Shown here: positions 1-6,469 of the stretch, in pieces
How the letters are laid out: each line of letters starts with the position of its first letter
Position numbering within the stretch: position 1 is the first letter of the stretch
DNA from: CAZJFC01 sp964545245
Lineage (GTDB): Bacteria; Pseudomonadota; Alphaproteobacteria; Rickettsiales; 21-14-0-20-44-7
Direction: 5' to 3'
Assembly: GCA_964545245.1 (NCBI GenBank)
Contig: CAZJFC010000070.1
Coordinates: forward strand, 1 to 8,750
Length of the DNA stretch: 8,750 nucleotides
The notes under the pieces: generated by a model
Database searches by the model: none
What the model was told of the DNA's origin: nothing
The model's input: the letters and a program-made list of their open reading frames with translations, nothing else
Program-made: the position numbers and the translations under genes

Positions 1-483
1 GGCCACATCTTCGGTGAAGCGGATGCAGCGCGTGCAATGGATGCAGCGTGTCATATGGGTTTTAATCAGCGGCCCCATTTCCTTTTCAGGTACGGCGCGT
101 TTGTATTCATTGTAACGGCTCACCCCGGCGCCGAAATATAACGACTGGTCCTGCAGGTCGCACTCGCCGGCCTGGTCGCAGATGGGGCAATCAAGCGGGT
201 GGTTGATGAGGAGGAATTCCATCACGCCTTCGCGGGCTTTTTTCACCATCGGGGAATTGGTTTTCACTACCATGCCCTCGGCTACAGGCAATGCGCAGGA
301 AGCCTGCGGTTTCGGCGGGCCGGGAGAAACCTCAACAAGGCACATGCGGCAATTACCCGCAACGGCAAGGCGTTCGTGGTAGCAGAAGCGCGGAACTTCG
401 ATGCCGGTTTGCTCGCAGGCCTGAATCAGCAGCGTGCCAGCCTCGACTTCAATTTCCTTACCGTCTATAGTCAGTTTGGGCAT
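1..483 (-). CDS. nuoG: NADH-quinone oxidoreductase subunit G (complex I), N-terminal part, cut by window edge
   Basis: This is the peripheral-arm Fe-S subunit of respiratory complex I, which passes electrons from NADH towards quinone at the inner membrane. The 161 codons present run from the ATG at 483 to the window edge; the whole protein is usually near 700 residues. They show a plant-type 2Fe-2S ferredoxin domain with Cys34, Cys45, Cys48 and Cys63 (N1b), then the NuoG-type His-Cys cluster with His95, Cys99, Cys102 and Cys108 in the run HPLDCPICDQAGECDLQDQS, then the start of a 4Fe-4S motif with Cys147, Cys150 and Cys153. All cluster ligands expected this far are intact. The start is supported by the typical MPKLTIDG opening and a GAGAGAG purine run just upstream. 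The gene begins 39 bp after the glmM stop with no terminator between, so it is probably co-transcribed with glmM. Oddly, the gene before it is glmM and not nuoF. Confidence 0.96.
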   Translation of the reverse strand, partial: MPKLTIDGKEIEVEAGTLLIQACEQTGIEVPRFCYHERLAVAGNCRMCLVEVSPGPPKPQASCALPVAEGMVVKTNSPMVKKAREGVMEFLLINHPLDCPICDQAGECDLQDQSLYFGAGVSRYNEYKRAVPEKEMGPLIKTHMTRCIHCTRCIRFTEDVA

Positions 484-522
484 TGGTATCTCTCTCGTAG
501 GAGGGAGTTTTAGCCGGAAAAT

Positions 523-1866
523 CTATGATTTCAAGCTCTCAATAATCAAGTCGGTCAATTTCGTGATTTCTTTCTGGTCAGAACCTTCCGCCATAACTCT
601 GATTAACGGCTCTGTACCTGATTTCCTAATCAGCACCCGCCCGCTGCCGGAGAGTTTTTTCTGCACCTCTGCAATGGTTGATTGCGCTTTGTTAATCAGC
701 TCATCAGGATTTTTTCCTTCCTCATAGCGGAAATTCTTTAATATTTGAGGGAGTTGCTTGAAAACCCTTAAGGACTTGCTGGCCGGTTTTTTGGTTGCCG
801 CCAATACGGAAAGAACCTGCAAAGATGCAATCAAACCATCGCCGGTGTTGGAATAATCGCCAAGGATGATATGCCCGCTCTGCTCACCGCCAAGGTTATA
901 ATTATTCTCGCGCATATATTCGGAAACGTAGCGGTCACCCACCTGAGTGCGGTGCAGATCAATGTTTTTTTCCTTCAGGAACAGTTCCAGCCCAAGGTTG
1001 GACATAACGGTTGTCACGACGGAGTTGCTGTTAAGCTCGCCGGTTTCTTTTAAGTGCGCTGCGATTACGGCAATAAGCTGGTCGCCATCGATAATTTCGC
1101 CTTTCTCGTCGCACATGGCTACGCGGTCGGCGTCGCCATCGAGCGCAATGCCAATATCCGCACCACTTTCCACGACTTTCTGGCGGAGTGATCCGGTATG
1201 GGTGGAGCCGCAACCGTCATTGATGTTAAACCCGTTTGGCGAGTTATGGAGGGTGATCACTTCGGCACCAAGTTCCCGCAGGATTATTGGAGCAACATAG
1301 TAAGCAGCACCGTTAGCGCAGTCGAGAACGACTTTTAAGCCATCCAGGTCCTGGTTCTTGGGGAAGGTGTTTTTTACATATTCAATATATCTTCCACGCG
1401 CATTCTCAAGGCGGGTGGCCTTGCCAAGGCTGTCCGGTGCAGCAAGGTGGTTATCGAGGTCTGATGCCATCAGGCGCTCGATTTCCCTCTCGACATCATC
1501 GGAAAGTTTCAGGCCTTCATGGTTAAAAAGCTTGATGCCGTTATCCTGATACGGGTTGTGGGAGGCGGAAATCATTACTCCGATATCGGCACGCATGGAG
1601 TGGGTGAGCATCGAAATTGCGGGGGTTGGCAAAGGGCCGACCAGAATCACGTTCATGCCCATTGAGATGAATCCGGCGGTAAGGGCAGGCTCGATCAAAT
1701 AGCCGGAAAGGCGGGTATCCTTGCCGATGATGACCTTATGGCGGTGGTCGCCACGCTCGAAATAATTCCCGGCGGCCATGCCAAGGCGGAGGGCAACTTC
1801 CGCCGTCATGGGGCTGGTATTGGCCGTACCCCTTATACCGTCAGTTCCGAAATACTTTCTCGTCAT
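523..1866 (-). CDS. glmM: Phosphoglucosamine mutase
   Basis: GlmM interconverts glucosamine-6-phosphate and glucosamine-1-phosphate in the cytoplasm, feeding UDP-GlcNAc synthesis for peptidoglycan and lipid A. The 447-residue product matches the family length (about 445) and carries all four hallmark loops of the alpha-D-phosphohexomutases: the catalytic phosphoserine loop ISASHNP (Ser102), the Mg-binding loop DGDADR (243-248), the sugar-specificity loop GGEQSGH (326-332), and the phosphate-binding loop RKSGTEPLIRV (414-424). The N-terminus MTRKYFGTDGIRG is typical and fixes the start. The ribosome-binding sequence AAGG lies about 9 nt upstream and runs into the TAG stop of the preceding lipoprotein gene, which suggests translational coupling. 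The known alphaproteobacterial neighbour ftsH is two genes upstream here; a ridA-like gene and a lipoprotein gene separate them. No frameshift or missing residue is visible. Confidence 0.98.
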   Translation of the reverse strand: MTRKYFGTDGIRGTANTSPMTAEVALRLGMAAGNYFERGDHRHKVIIGKDTRLSGYLIEPALTAGFISMGMNVILVGPLPTPAISMLTHSMRADIGVMISASHNPYQDNGIKLFNHEGLKLSDDVEREIERLMASDLDNHLAAPDSLGKATRLENARGRYIEYVKNTFPKNQDLDGLKVVLDCANGAAYYVAPIILRELGAEVITLHNSPNGFNINDGCGSTHTGSLRQKVVESGADIGIALDGDADRVAMCDEKGEIIDGDQLIAVIAAHLKETGELNSNSVVTTVMSNLGLELFLKEKNIDLHRTQVGDRYVSEYMRENNYNLGGEQSGHIILGDYSNTGDGLIASLQVLSVLAATKKPASKSLRVFKQLPQILKNFRYEEGKNPDELINKAQSTIAEVQKKLSGSGRVLIRKSGTEPLIRVMAEGSDQKEITKLTDLIIESLKS

Positions 1867-1872
1867 AATAAA

Positions 1873-2169
1873 CTACCTTGTTCCATAAGAGCCGGGATAG
1901 CCATGATAAGCATCAAGCTGGCGCTGCTGGTTGACATACATTTTGAAGAATTCGCGCATCGGGTGGCCTTCGGGATATTGGCGGAATTCCGCCGCGACAT
2001 TGTCGGGCACCCAGAAGGAATAAGGCGCAGCCGCTGCCGCCGGTTTCTGCCGTTCGCCAACTCCCCAGGTGCAGGAAGTTAGGGAAATTGGGAAAATAAG
2101 AAAAAGGGAGATTGAGAATAATTTTATTATCCTTGAATTTCCCAATTTCTCAATTTCCCGGTTTCTCAT
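1873..2169 (-). CDS. Small putative lipoprotein of unknown function, signal peptide encoded by a palindromic repeat
   Basis: I do not recognise this 98-residue protein. It has a lipoprotein-type N-terminus: charged residues 1-17, a hydrophobic stretch 18-29, then the lipobox LTSC with Cys33 as probable lipidation site. The mature part (about 66 residues) has an Ala/Pro stretch (KPAAAAAP), then a compact soluble segment rich in aromatic residues (YSFWVPDNVAAEFRQYP, EFFKMYVNQQRQLDAYHGYP). By the lipobox it should be anchored in an envelope membrane. The only ATG available before an upstream in-frame stop is at 2169, five bases after the ridA-like stop; the purine run AAGGA overlaps that TAA but is only 2 nt from the ATG, which is tight. 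Its own stop lies 6 bp before glmM. Residues 4-30 are encoded by an imperfect palindrome at 2082-2159, so a repeat may have inserted into, or supplied, the signal peptide. The reading frame is well supported by its tight fit between two real genes. Confidence 0.75.
   Translation of the reverse strand: MRNREIEKLGNSRIIKLFSISLFLIFPISLTSCTWGVGERQKPAAAAAPYSFWVPDNVAAEFRQYPEGHPMREFFKMYVNQQRQLDAYHGYPGSYGTR
2082..2159. repeat. 78-bp imperfect palindromic repeat inside the lipoprotein gene
   Basis: The outer arms 2082-2095 and 2146-2159 are inverted copies of GGGAAATTGGGAAA matching at 13 of 14 positions. The interior is AT-rich and pairs only partly. The right arm also contains tandem variants of an 8-bp unit (AATTTCCC, AATTTCTC, AATTTCCC). 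The composition is unlike the surrounding genes. The element stays in the lipoprotein frame and encodes most of its signal peptide. Confidence 0.7.
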
Positions 2170-2174
2170 TATCC

Positions 2175-2609
2175 TTATTCTACCTCAAAAATCCCGTCAA
2201 CCTCAACCGCAACCCCGCGCGGAAGGGCGTTGCAGGAAACTGCTGCGCGGGCGTGTTTGCCGATAACTTCAGCAATCAGGTCGGAAGCGCCGTTCGCGAT
2301 TTGCGGCTGGGTTGCGAAGTCGTCAATGGTGTTCACGAAGACGCCAAGACGTACGCATGATTTTACTTTATTAAGGTCGCCACCGCAGGCGGCCTTTAGC
2401 TGTGCCAGAACAGAAATGGCTGATTCCCGCGCGGCCTGGTAGCCCTGATGTTCGTCAAGGTCACGGCCAACTTTGCCGAGGGTCTGGGAAACCTGTCCTG
2501 AGACAAAAACTAAATTGCCGGTTTTTGTGAAGCCGACATAATTGGCGACGGGAACTGAAGGTTCGCTGAGTTCAATTCCCAGCTTTTTAAGTTTTGATTC
2601 AACACTCAT
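2175..2609 (-). CDS. RidA/YjgF/UK114-family protein (reactive intermediate deaminase-like)
   Basis: Members of this family hydrolyse reactive enamine/imine intermediates, such as 2-aminoacrylate, released by PLP enzymes in the cytoplasm; they act as trimers with active sites between subunits. The 144-residue protein shows the family's N-terminal strand TGNLVFVSGQV (30-40), the helix with QAARESAISVLAQLKAA (58-74), the segment RLGVFVNTIDDF (87-98), and the C-terminal signature HARAAVSCNALPRGVAVEVDGIFEV. Arg121 in HARAAVS aligns with the arginine that holds the substrate carboxylate in RidA (Arg105 in E. coli). It resembles the slightly longer subgroup (about 150 residues) common in alphaproteobacteria more than canonical 128-residue RidA, so the exact substrate is unknown and I give no symbol. 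A GAGGAT ribosome-binding site sits 5 nt before the ATG. A promoter candidate precedes it, and the lipoprotein gene follows after 5 bp. Confidence 0.93.
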   Translation of the reverse strand: MSVESKLKKLGIELSEPSVPVANYVGFTKTGNLVFVSGQVSQTLGKVGRDLDEHQGYQAARESAISVLAQLKAACGGDLNKVKSCVRLGVFVNTIDDFATQPQIANGASDLIAEVIGKHARAAVSCNALPRGVAVEVDGIFEVE

Positions 2610-2632
2610 AAAATCCTCAATTTGTTGCGGGA

Positions 2633-2661
2633 TGTATAGCGCAGTGCAGGTAAAATGTCAC
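2633..2661 (-). promoter_or_regulatory. Putative sigma-70 promoter for ridA-like gene, lipoprotein, glmM (nuoG)
   Basis: Reading the minus strand in the gap after ftsH, GTGACA (2661-2656, five of six to TTGACA) is followed after exactly 17 bp by TATACA (2638-2633, four of six to TATAAT). Initiation near 2626 would give a leader of about 17 nt containing the GAGGAT ribosome-binding site. There is no visible intrinsic terminator after ftsH, so read-through from the upstream unit is also possible. Confidence 0.45.
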
Positions 2662-2690
2662 CAGTTTTTGCCGCGTTGAATCAACTTTAT

Positions 2691-4634
2691 TCAGGCTTGC
2701 GGCTGGTCGTCGCTGGGCTTGATGTCTTTCTTGATGCCGGCTTTCGGCAGGCGGGATTTGTTTTTCGGGGCTTCATAACTGCCGCCGCCCTCGCTCAAGG
2801 AAGGCTTGTTAGGTTTTTTACCGGCGAGAATCTGGTGGATTTCATCGCCTGTGAGGCTTTCATATTCCAGCAGTGCATTTGCGACAAGGTCAAGCTCCTT
2901 GCGGTTTTCGGTCAGGATTTTTTTGGCGCGGTCATAGGCTTCGCTGATTATGCGTTTGACTTCTTCGTCAATGATCTGCTTGGTTTCCGGTGAAACCTTG
3001 TCACGCATCACGAACTGGTCGTCATCCGGCGAGAAATCGATGGGGCCGAGCTTGTCGCTCATTCCCCAGCGCGTTACCATGCTGGCAGCGATATTGGTGG
3101 CCATGCTGATATCCGATGAAGCGCCGGTGGTGACTTTTTCCGCGCCGAAAACAAGTTCCTCGGCAACCCTTCCGCCATAGGCAACGGCAAGGTCAGCCTC
3201 AAGTTTTTCAACGGTGACGGAAAGCCTGTCTTTTTCCGGCAGGCGCATCACAAGGCCGAGGGCACGGCCTCGCGGGATAATGGTTGCCTTATGGATTGGG
3301 TCGGAAGCGGGGCAGTGGATAGCGACAACTGCGTGTCCGGCCTCGTGGAATGCGGTGAGTTTTTTCTCTGCTTCATCCATCACCATTGAGCGCCTTTCAA
3401 CGCCCATCATCACCTTGTCTTTTGCTTCTTCAAGCTCGCGCATGGTAATGAGTTTTTTGTTGCGGCGGGCAGCAAGTAATGCTGCTTCATTGGCAATATT
3501 CGCAAGTTCCGCGCCTGAGAATCCCGGCGTGCCGCGCGCGATGATTCTTGCGTCAACATCCGGCGCAAGCGGAAGGTTTTTCAGGTGGACTTTAAGGATT
3601 TTTTCACGTCCGCCAACATCCGGTGAAGGAACGGTGATCTGCCTGTCGAACCTGCCGGGGCGAAGGAGGGCAGGGTCAAGCACATCGGCGCGGTTGGTTG
3701 CGGCGATAATTATAACGCCGTCATTGGAGTCAAATCCATCCATCTCAACGAGTAACTGGTTAAGGGTCTGTTCGCGTTCTTCGTGGCTGCCGCCGACACC
3801 GGAGCTGCGCTTGCGTCCCACTGCATCGATCTCGTCAATGAAGATAATGCAAGGGGCGTTGCGTTTGCCTTGCTCAAACATGTCGCGCACGCGGCTCGCG
3901 CCTACGCCGACGAACATTTCAACGAAGTCGGAGCCGGAGATTGAAAAGAACGGTACGCCGGCTTCACCTGCTATTGCGCGGGCAAGGAGGGTTTTACCGG
4001 TGCCGGGAGGGCCAACGAGCAGTGCGCCGCGCGGGATTTTCGCGCCAAGTTTCTGGAATTTGCTCGGTTCTTTCAGGAAATCGACAATTTCGGTGAGTTC
4101 TTCTTTTGCTTCCTCAACGCCTGCGACATCTGCGAAAGTTACTTTTTTCTGGCTTTCATTCAGCATTTTACTGCGTGCCCGGCCAAATCCGAACGGTCCG
4201 CCGCCACCACCGCTGCCACCTTTGCCGCCACCCTGCATCTGGCGCATCATATAAATCCATACGCCGAAAAGGAGGATAAGCGGGAACCAGTTAATCAGCG
4301 CAATCCATATGCTGTTGCTGGTCTGGTCTTCGCGCTTGTAATCAAACCTGACATTGCTTTCCTGCAGGATGGTGATGAGGTTATCACCCGCAATGGCATT
4401 GGCCGAAAAGCTGCCGCCCTTGGTATAGTTTCCCTTGATCCTGAAACCGCGGAGTTCAGTTCCTTCGATCAGTACGTGGGAGACTTCGTTATTCTTGACG
4501 CGGTCAATGAACTGGGAATATTCAATCTGCGGGTATTTTGCCGATTCCCCCGCCTCCATTACAACCTGCGCGAAGAAAAGTATCACGATAAAGATAATCG
4601 CCCAGGCAAAGAAATTTTTTCCGAAATTTTTCAT
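2691..4634 (-). CDS. ftsH: ATP-dependent zinc metalloprotease FtsH
   Basis: FtsH is a hexameric inner-membrane AAA+ protease that extracts and degrades damaged membrane proteins and short-lived regulators such as LpxC and sigma-32 in well-studied relatives. At 647 residues it has the usual length (E. coli 644). Order of parts: membrane segment 1 (about 9-25), a periplasmic domain (about 28-107), membrane segment 2 (about 109-129), a Gly-rich linker (135-147), and the AAA+ module with Walker A GPPGTGKT (208-215), pore loop FVGVG (241-245), Walker B IIFIDE (263-268) and second region of homology with arginine fingers Arg325 and Arg328. The M41 protease domain has HEAGH (430-434) and the third zinc ligand Asp508 in SSDIS. 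The tail after about 605 is Lys/Pro-rich and probably disordered. The ATG lies 27 bp after the tilS stop, with a modest AGG ribosome-binding site, consistent with one transcript with tilS. Confidence 0.99.
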   Translation of the reverse strand: MKNFGKNFFAWAIIFIVILFFAQVVMEAGESAKYPQIEYSQFIDRVKNNEVSHVLIEGTELRGFRIKGNYTKGGSFSANAIAGDNLITILQESNVRFDYKREDQTSNSIWIALINWFPLILLFGVWIYMMRQMQGGGKGGSGGGGGPFGFGRARSKMLNESQKKVTFADVAGVEEAKEELTEIVDFLKEPSKFQKLGAKIPRGALLVGPPGTGKTLLARAIAGEAGVPFFSISGSDFVEMFVGVGASRVRDMFEQGKRNAPCIIFIDEIDAVGRKRSSGVGGSHEEREQTLNQLLVEMDGFDSNDGVIIIAATNRADVLDPALLRPGRFDRQITVPSPDVGGREKILKVHLKNLPLAPDVDARIIARGTPGFSGAELANIANEAALLAARRNKKLITMRELEEAKDKVMMGVERRSMVMDEAEKKLTAFHEAGHAVVAIHCPASDPIHKATIIPRGRALGLVMRLPEKDRLSVTVEKLEADLAVAYGGRVAEELVFGAEKVTTGASSDISMATNIAASMVTRWGMSDKLGPIDFSPDDDQFVMRDKVSPETKQIIDEEVKRIISEAYDRAKKILTENRKELDLVANALLEYESLTGDEIHQILAGKKPNKPSLSEGGGSYEAPKNKSRLPKAGIKKDIKPSDDQPQA

Positions 4635-4661
4635 ATATGGCCTAAATATAATGCGCCGAAG

Positions 4662-5600
4662 CTATTTCTCAATAGATATCGTGATTTTTTGCGGGTTTTT
4701 CCGCCTGTCAGGGGTAAAAACCAGCCCGCTTAAAGTGCGTTTCTGCCCTGCGGTGATTCCCGGTTTCAGCCGCTTGAGCTTGTGGAACCTTGGCCTTTCC
4801 CCGTGCGGGGAGAGGCGGGAGATGAGCCTGAGCAGAAGGCGGAAGGCAATTTCGTCATGGAGCGAGAGGAACTCATTAACCTTTATTTCCGCGCTTTTCC
4901 CGGAATATTTTACTGTGAGTTTCTCCGCTTTTGCGGTTTCCTCCTCCAGAAAATCCTTAACGCGGGAAAGATTGGCTGCGGCTTCATTTATCCGCGCGGT
5001 GATAAGCTCAGGGTCTTCAAGTTTTGCGAGTGCGGAGCGGAGCTTGTTGCGCTTGTATTTATCAGTTGCGTTTGTCGGGTCTTCCACCCATTCAATATTG
5101 TTCCCGGTAAGGATTGCTTTCAGTTCAGCGCGGGAGAAACCCAATACCGGGCGGATGATTTTTATTTTATTCATTACGGTTATTTCGGGAATTGCAGCCA
5201 GACCGTCAACCCCGCTCCCGCGGGAAAGGCGCAGCAGGAAAGTTTCGGCGTTGTCTTCGGCGTTATGGGCGGTGGCGAGGTGTTTTATCTTGTGCTCCCG
5301 GCAATAGCGGGTGAGCAGTTCATAACGTATTTCCCTTGCGTTTTCCTGAATATTTGATTCGGGTTTTTTACCCTTATGCGTGAGAATATGGTTCTCAATT
5401 CCCAGCTTATCAAGGATTTTTGCGGCGCATTTAGCCTCGGTTTTTGACTCTTTGCGCAATGAATGGTCAACAACCAGCGCGACAACATCCAGTTCCCGGC
5501 TGGCAAGGAAGGCCAGTGCCATACTGTCAATTCCGCCGGAGCAGGCAACCGCCAGCCTGCCGCGGATCTTATATTTTGCGAAATCGGGTGTTTTGCTCAC
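4662..5600 (-). CDS. tilS: tRNA(Ile)-lysidine synthase, short form
   Basis: TilS uses ATP and lysine to convert C34 of the CAU-anticodon tRNA-Ile to lysidine, so the tRNA reads AUA and accepts isoleucine. The N-type PP-loop ATPase domain is complete: SGGIDS (21-26), VDHSLR (44-49), ATAHNAEDNAETFLLRLSRGSG (from about 109) and the DPTN motif (174-177) followed by RNKLR. At 312 residues it is much shorter than E. coli TilS (432) and close to the Aquifex type, which lacks the last C-terminal subdomain; the truncation seems natural because no frame continues it. The start is GTG, because an in-frame TAG (the cpoB stop) lies just one codon upstream and the next Met is inside the PP-loop. No proper Shine-Dalgarno spacing exists, so translation is probably coupled to cpoB. 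Residues 263-269 (LSPHGER) are encoded by a 22-bp palindrome. Confidence 0.96.
   Translation of the reverse strand: MSKTPDFAKYKIRGRLAVACSGGIDSMALAFLASRELDVVALVVDHSLRKESKTEAKCAAKILDKLGIENHILTHKGKKPESNIQENAREIRYELLTRYCREHKIKHLATAHNAEDNAETFLLRLSRGSGVDGLAAIPEITVMNKIKIIRPVLGFSRAELKAILTGNNIEWVEDPTNATDKYKRNKLRSALAKLEDPELITARINEAAANLSRVKDFLEEETAKAEKLTVKYSGKSAEIKVNEFLSLHDEIAFRLLLRLISRLSPHGERPRFHKLKRLKPGITAGQKRTLSGLVFTPDRRKNPQKITISIEK
4794..4815. repeat. 22-bp REP-like palindrome inside tilS
   Basis: On the minus strand CCTCTCCCCG and CGGGGAAAGG form a 10-bp inverted repeat with one mismatch around a 2-nt loop. It lies in the tilS frame and encodes LSPHGER in the C-terminal region. From general knowledge, CTCTCCCCG/CGGGGAGAG palindromes occur as scattered repeats in many proteobacterial genomes; whether this is a copy of such a family needs the rest of the genome. 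Confidence 0.55.
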
Positions 5601-5603
5601 AAC

Positions 5604-6320
5604 CTAGCTGCAGCCAAGTTCTGCCCGCGCGCTTTTAGCCTTGCTTTGCAGGCTCACATGGGCATCCTGAAATTCGGTGTCAAAGCGTTGCAGGTTCTTG
5701 CATGCCTGATCGTTTTTCTTGAGTTCGCGCAAGGTCAAGGCCAGTTTCAGGATATTTTCCGCGGCCTTGTCTCCTGCCGGATGTTCCTTATATCCCTTCA
5801 GGTAGTTTATTGCGGCGTTGTTATAATCTTTTTCGGCCCATGCAATTTCACCCAGCCAGAAATAGCTTTCACCGGCAAGGTTGGTTCTCGGATATTTGCT
5901 GATGAATTTATTAAGCGCCGGTTTGGCAAGGGCATAATCTTCAGTGGCGATATAAGTGAAGGCGGTGTCAAATTCCTCTTCCATTGCCGGGTTAGTTTCC
6001 GGCTCAGGTTGTTGCGACGGGGCTTTCTGGTATTTGGGGTTGATATCGCCAACTCTGGTCACGTAAGGATTTGCTGTTTCGGCTGCGTCTGGCTGGAATT
6101 TCGAGGCTTCCGCAAGGTTGCGTTGCGTGTTTTCAACCTGGTTAAGGCGTGACTCGGCCTGTTTTAACTGATATTCAAGCTCCTCTATCCTGCCGGTGAG
6201 CTGGCGGTTATATTCCTCAAGGGAAGTTACCCTGGCGCTTAATTCAGCCGTAGCATTGCCCTCGGCTGAATATGAAAATGAAGGCAGGAGCAGCGCAATC
6301 AGGAAGAAGGTTTTTTTCAT
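5604..6320 (-). CDS. cpoB: Tol-Pal system protein CpoB/YbgF (periplasmic, coiled coil plus TPR)
   Basis: CpoB is a periplasmic partner of TolA that, in E. coli, links the Tol-Pal machine to peptidoglycan synthesis during constriction. With the start at 6320 the protein has 238 residues: a Sec signal peptide MKKTFFLIALLLPSFSYSA with cleavage near residue 18-19, a heptad-like coiled coil (about 24-70: AELSARVTSLEEYN, GRIEELEYQLKQAESRLNQ), a Pro/Gln-rich linker (about 75-112), and a TPR domain (about 115-220; EEFDTAFTYIATEDYALAKPAL, AGESYFWLGEIAWAEKDYNNAA, NILKLALTLRELKKNDQAC) typical of the YbgF C-terminal family. The open frame reaches 6416, but that extension crosses the promoter region and lacks signal-peptide character. 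ATG 6326, two codons upstream of 6320, is an equally possible start; neither has a clear ribosome-binding site. It follows pal as expected but is separated from it by a terminator. Its TAG stop is one codon from the tilS GTG, in the same frame. Confidence 0.94.
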   Translation of the reverse strand: MKKTFFLIALLLPSFSYSAEGNATAELSARVTSLEEYNRQLTGRIEELEYQLKQAESRLNQVENTQRNLAEASKFQPDAAETANPYVTRVGDINPKYQKAPSQQPEPETNPAMEEEFDTAFTYIATEDYALAKPALNKFISKYPRTNLAGESYFWLGEIAWAEKDYNNAAINYLKGYKEHPAGDKAAENILKLALTLRELKKNDQACKNLQRFDTEFQDAHVSLQSKAKSARAELGCS

Positions 6321-6348
6321 GGTCATGGCATTGTTATGATTTTTAAGG

Positions 6349-6376
6349 ATTCTATGAATATGGGCTAAAAAAGCAA
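6349..6376 (-). promoter_or_regulatory. Putative promoter for cpoB-tilS-ftsH
   Basis: In the gap between the pal terminator and cpoB the minus strand has TTGCTT (6376-6371) and, after 16 bp, TAGAAT (6354-6349). Both boxes are imperfect. A promoter is expected here because the strong terminator at 6415-6452 would otherwise cut cpoB, tilS and ftsH off from the tol promoter. Initiation would be near 6342, some 20 nt before the start codon. Confidence 0.4.
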
Positions 6377-6414
6377 GCCCTGAGAGCCGATGCGGAGTTT
6401 TAGGGGGCAGGCAC

Positions 6415-6452
6415 AAAAAAACCCGCCGGGAAAATTATCCGCGGCGGGTTTT
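6415..6452 (-). terminator. Rho-independent terminator after pal
   Basis: On the minus strand an 11-bp perfect stem (AAAACCCGCCG at 6452-6442 with CGGCGGGTTTT at 6428-6418) encloses a 13-nt loop and runs into a stretch of seven T. It begins 17 bp after the pal stop codon. The plus-strand side is also T-rich, but no gene reads that way, so it serves pal. Confidence 0.9.
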
Positions 6453-6469
6453 CGTTTCCTTTTCGGGAA

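Noticed and set aside
199..513. Open plus-strand frame of 104 codons opposite the nuoG start
   Set aside because: It is antisense to a clear NuoG frame with all Fe-S ligands, and its translation looks like no protein.
484..522. CTCCCTC/GAGAGAG inverted repeat in the glmM-nuoG gap as a terminator or ribosome-binding-site switch
   Set aside because: Seven base pairs with one mismatch and no T-tract; it could mask the nuoG ribosome-binding site, but evidence is too thin.
1863..2060. Second minus-strand frame of 65 codons overlapping the lipoprotein gene
   Set aside because: It overlaps the better supported lipoprotein frame out of phase and lacks a ribosome-binding site and family features.
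3214..4254. Long plus-strand frame of 346 codons opposite ftsH
   Set aside because: It is a shadow of ftsH; the Ser/Arg/Pro-rich low-complexity product reflects reverse-strand codon bias of a conserved gene.
4435..5357. Overlapping plus-strand frames of 290 and 191 codons opposite ftsH and tilS
   Set aside because: They cross the ftsH-tilS junction antisense to both genes, have no ribosome-binding site of note and no recognisable motif.
6321..6416. N-terminal extension of CpoB to an ATG at 6416
   Set aside because: The extension would put 32 residues before a perfect signal peptide, cover the promoter region and begin inside the pal terminator T-tract.
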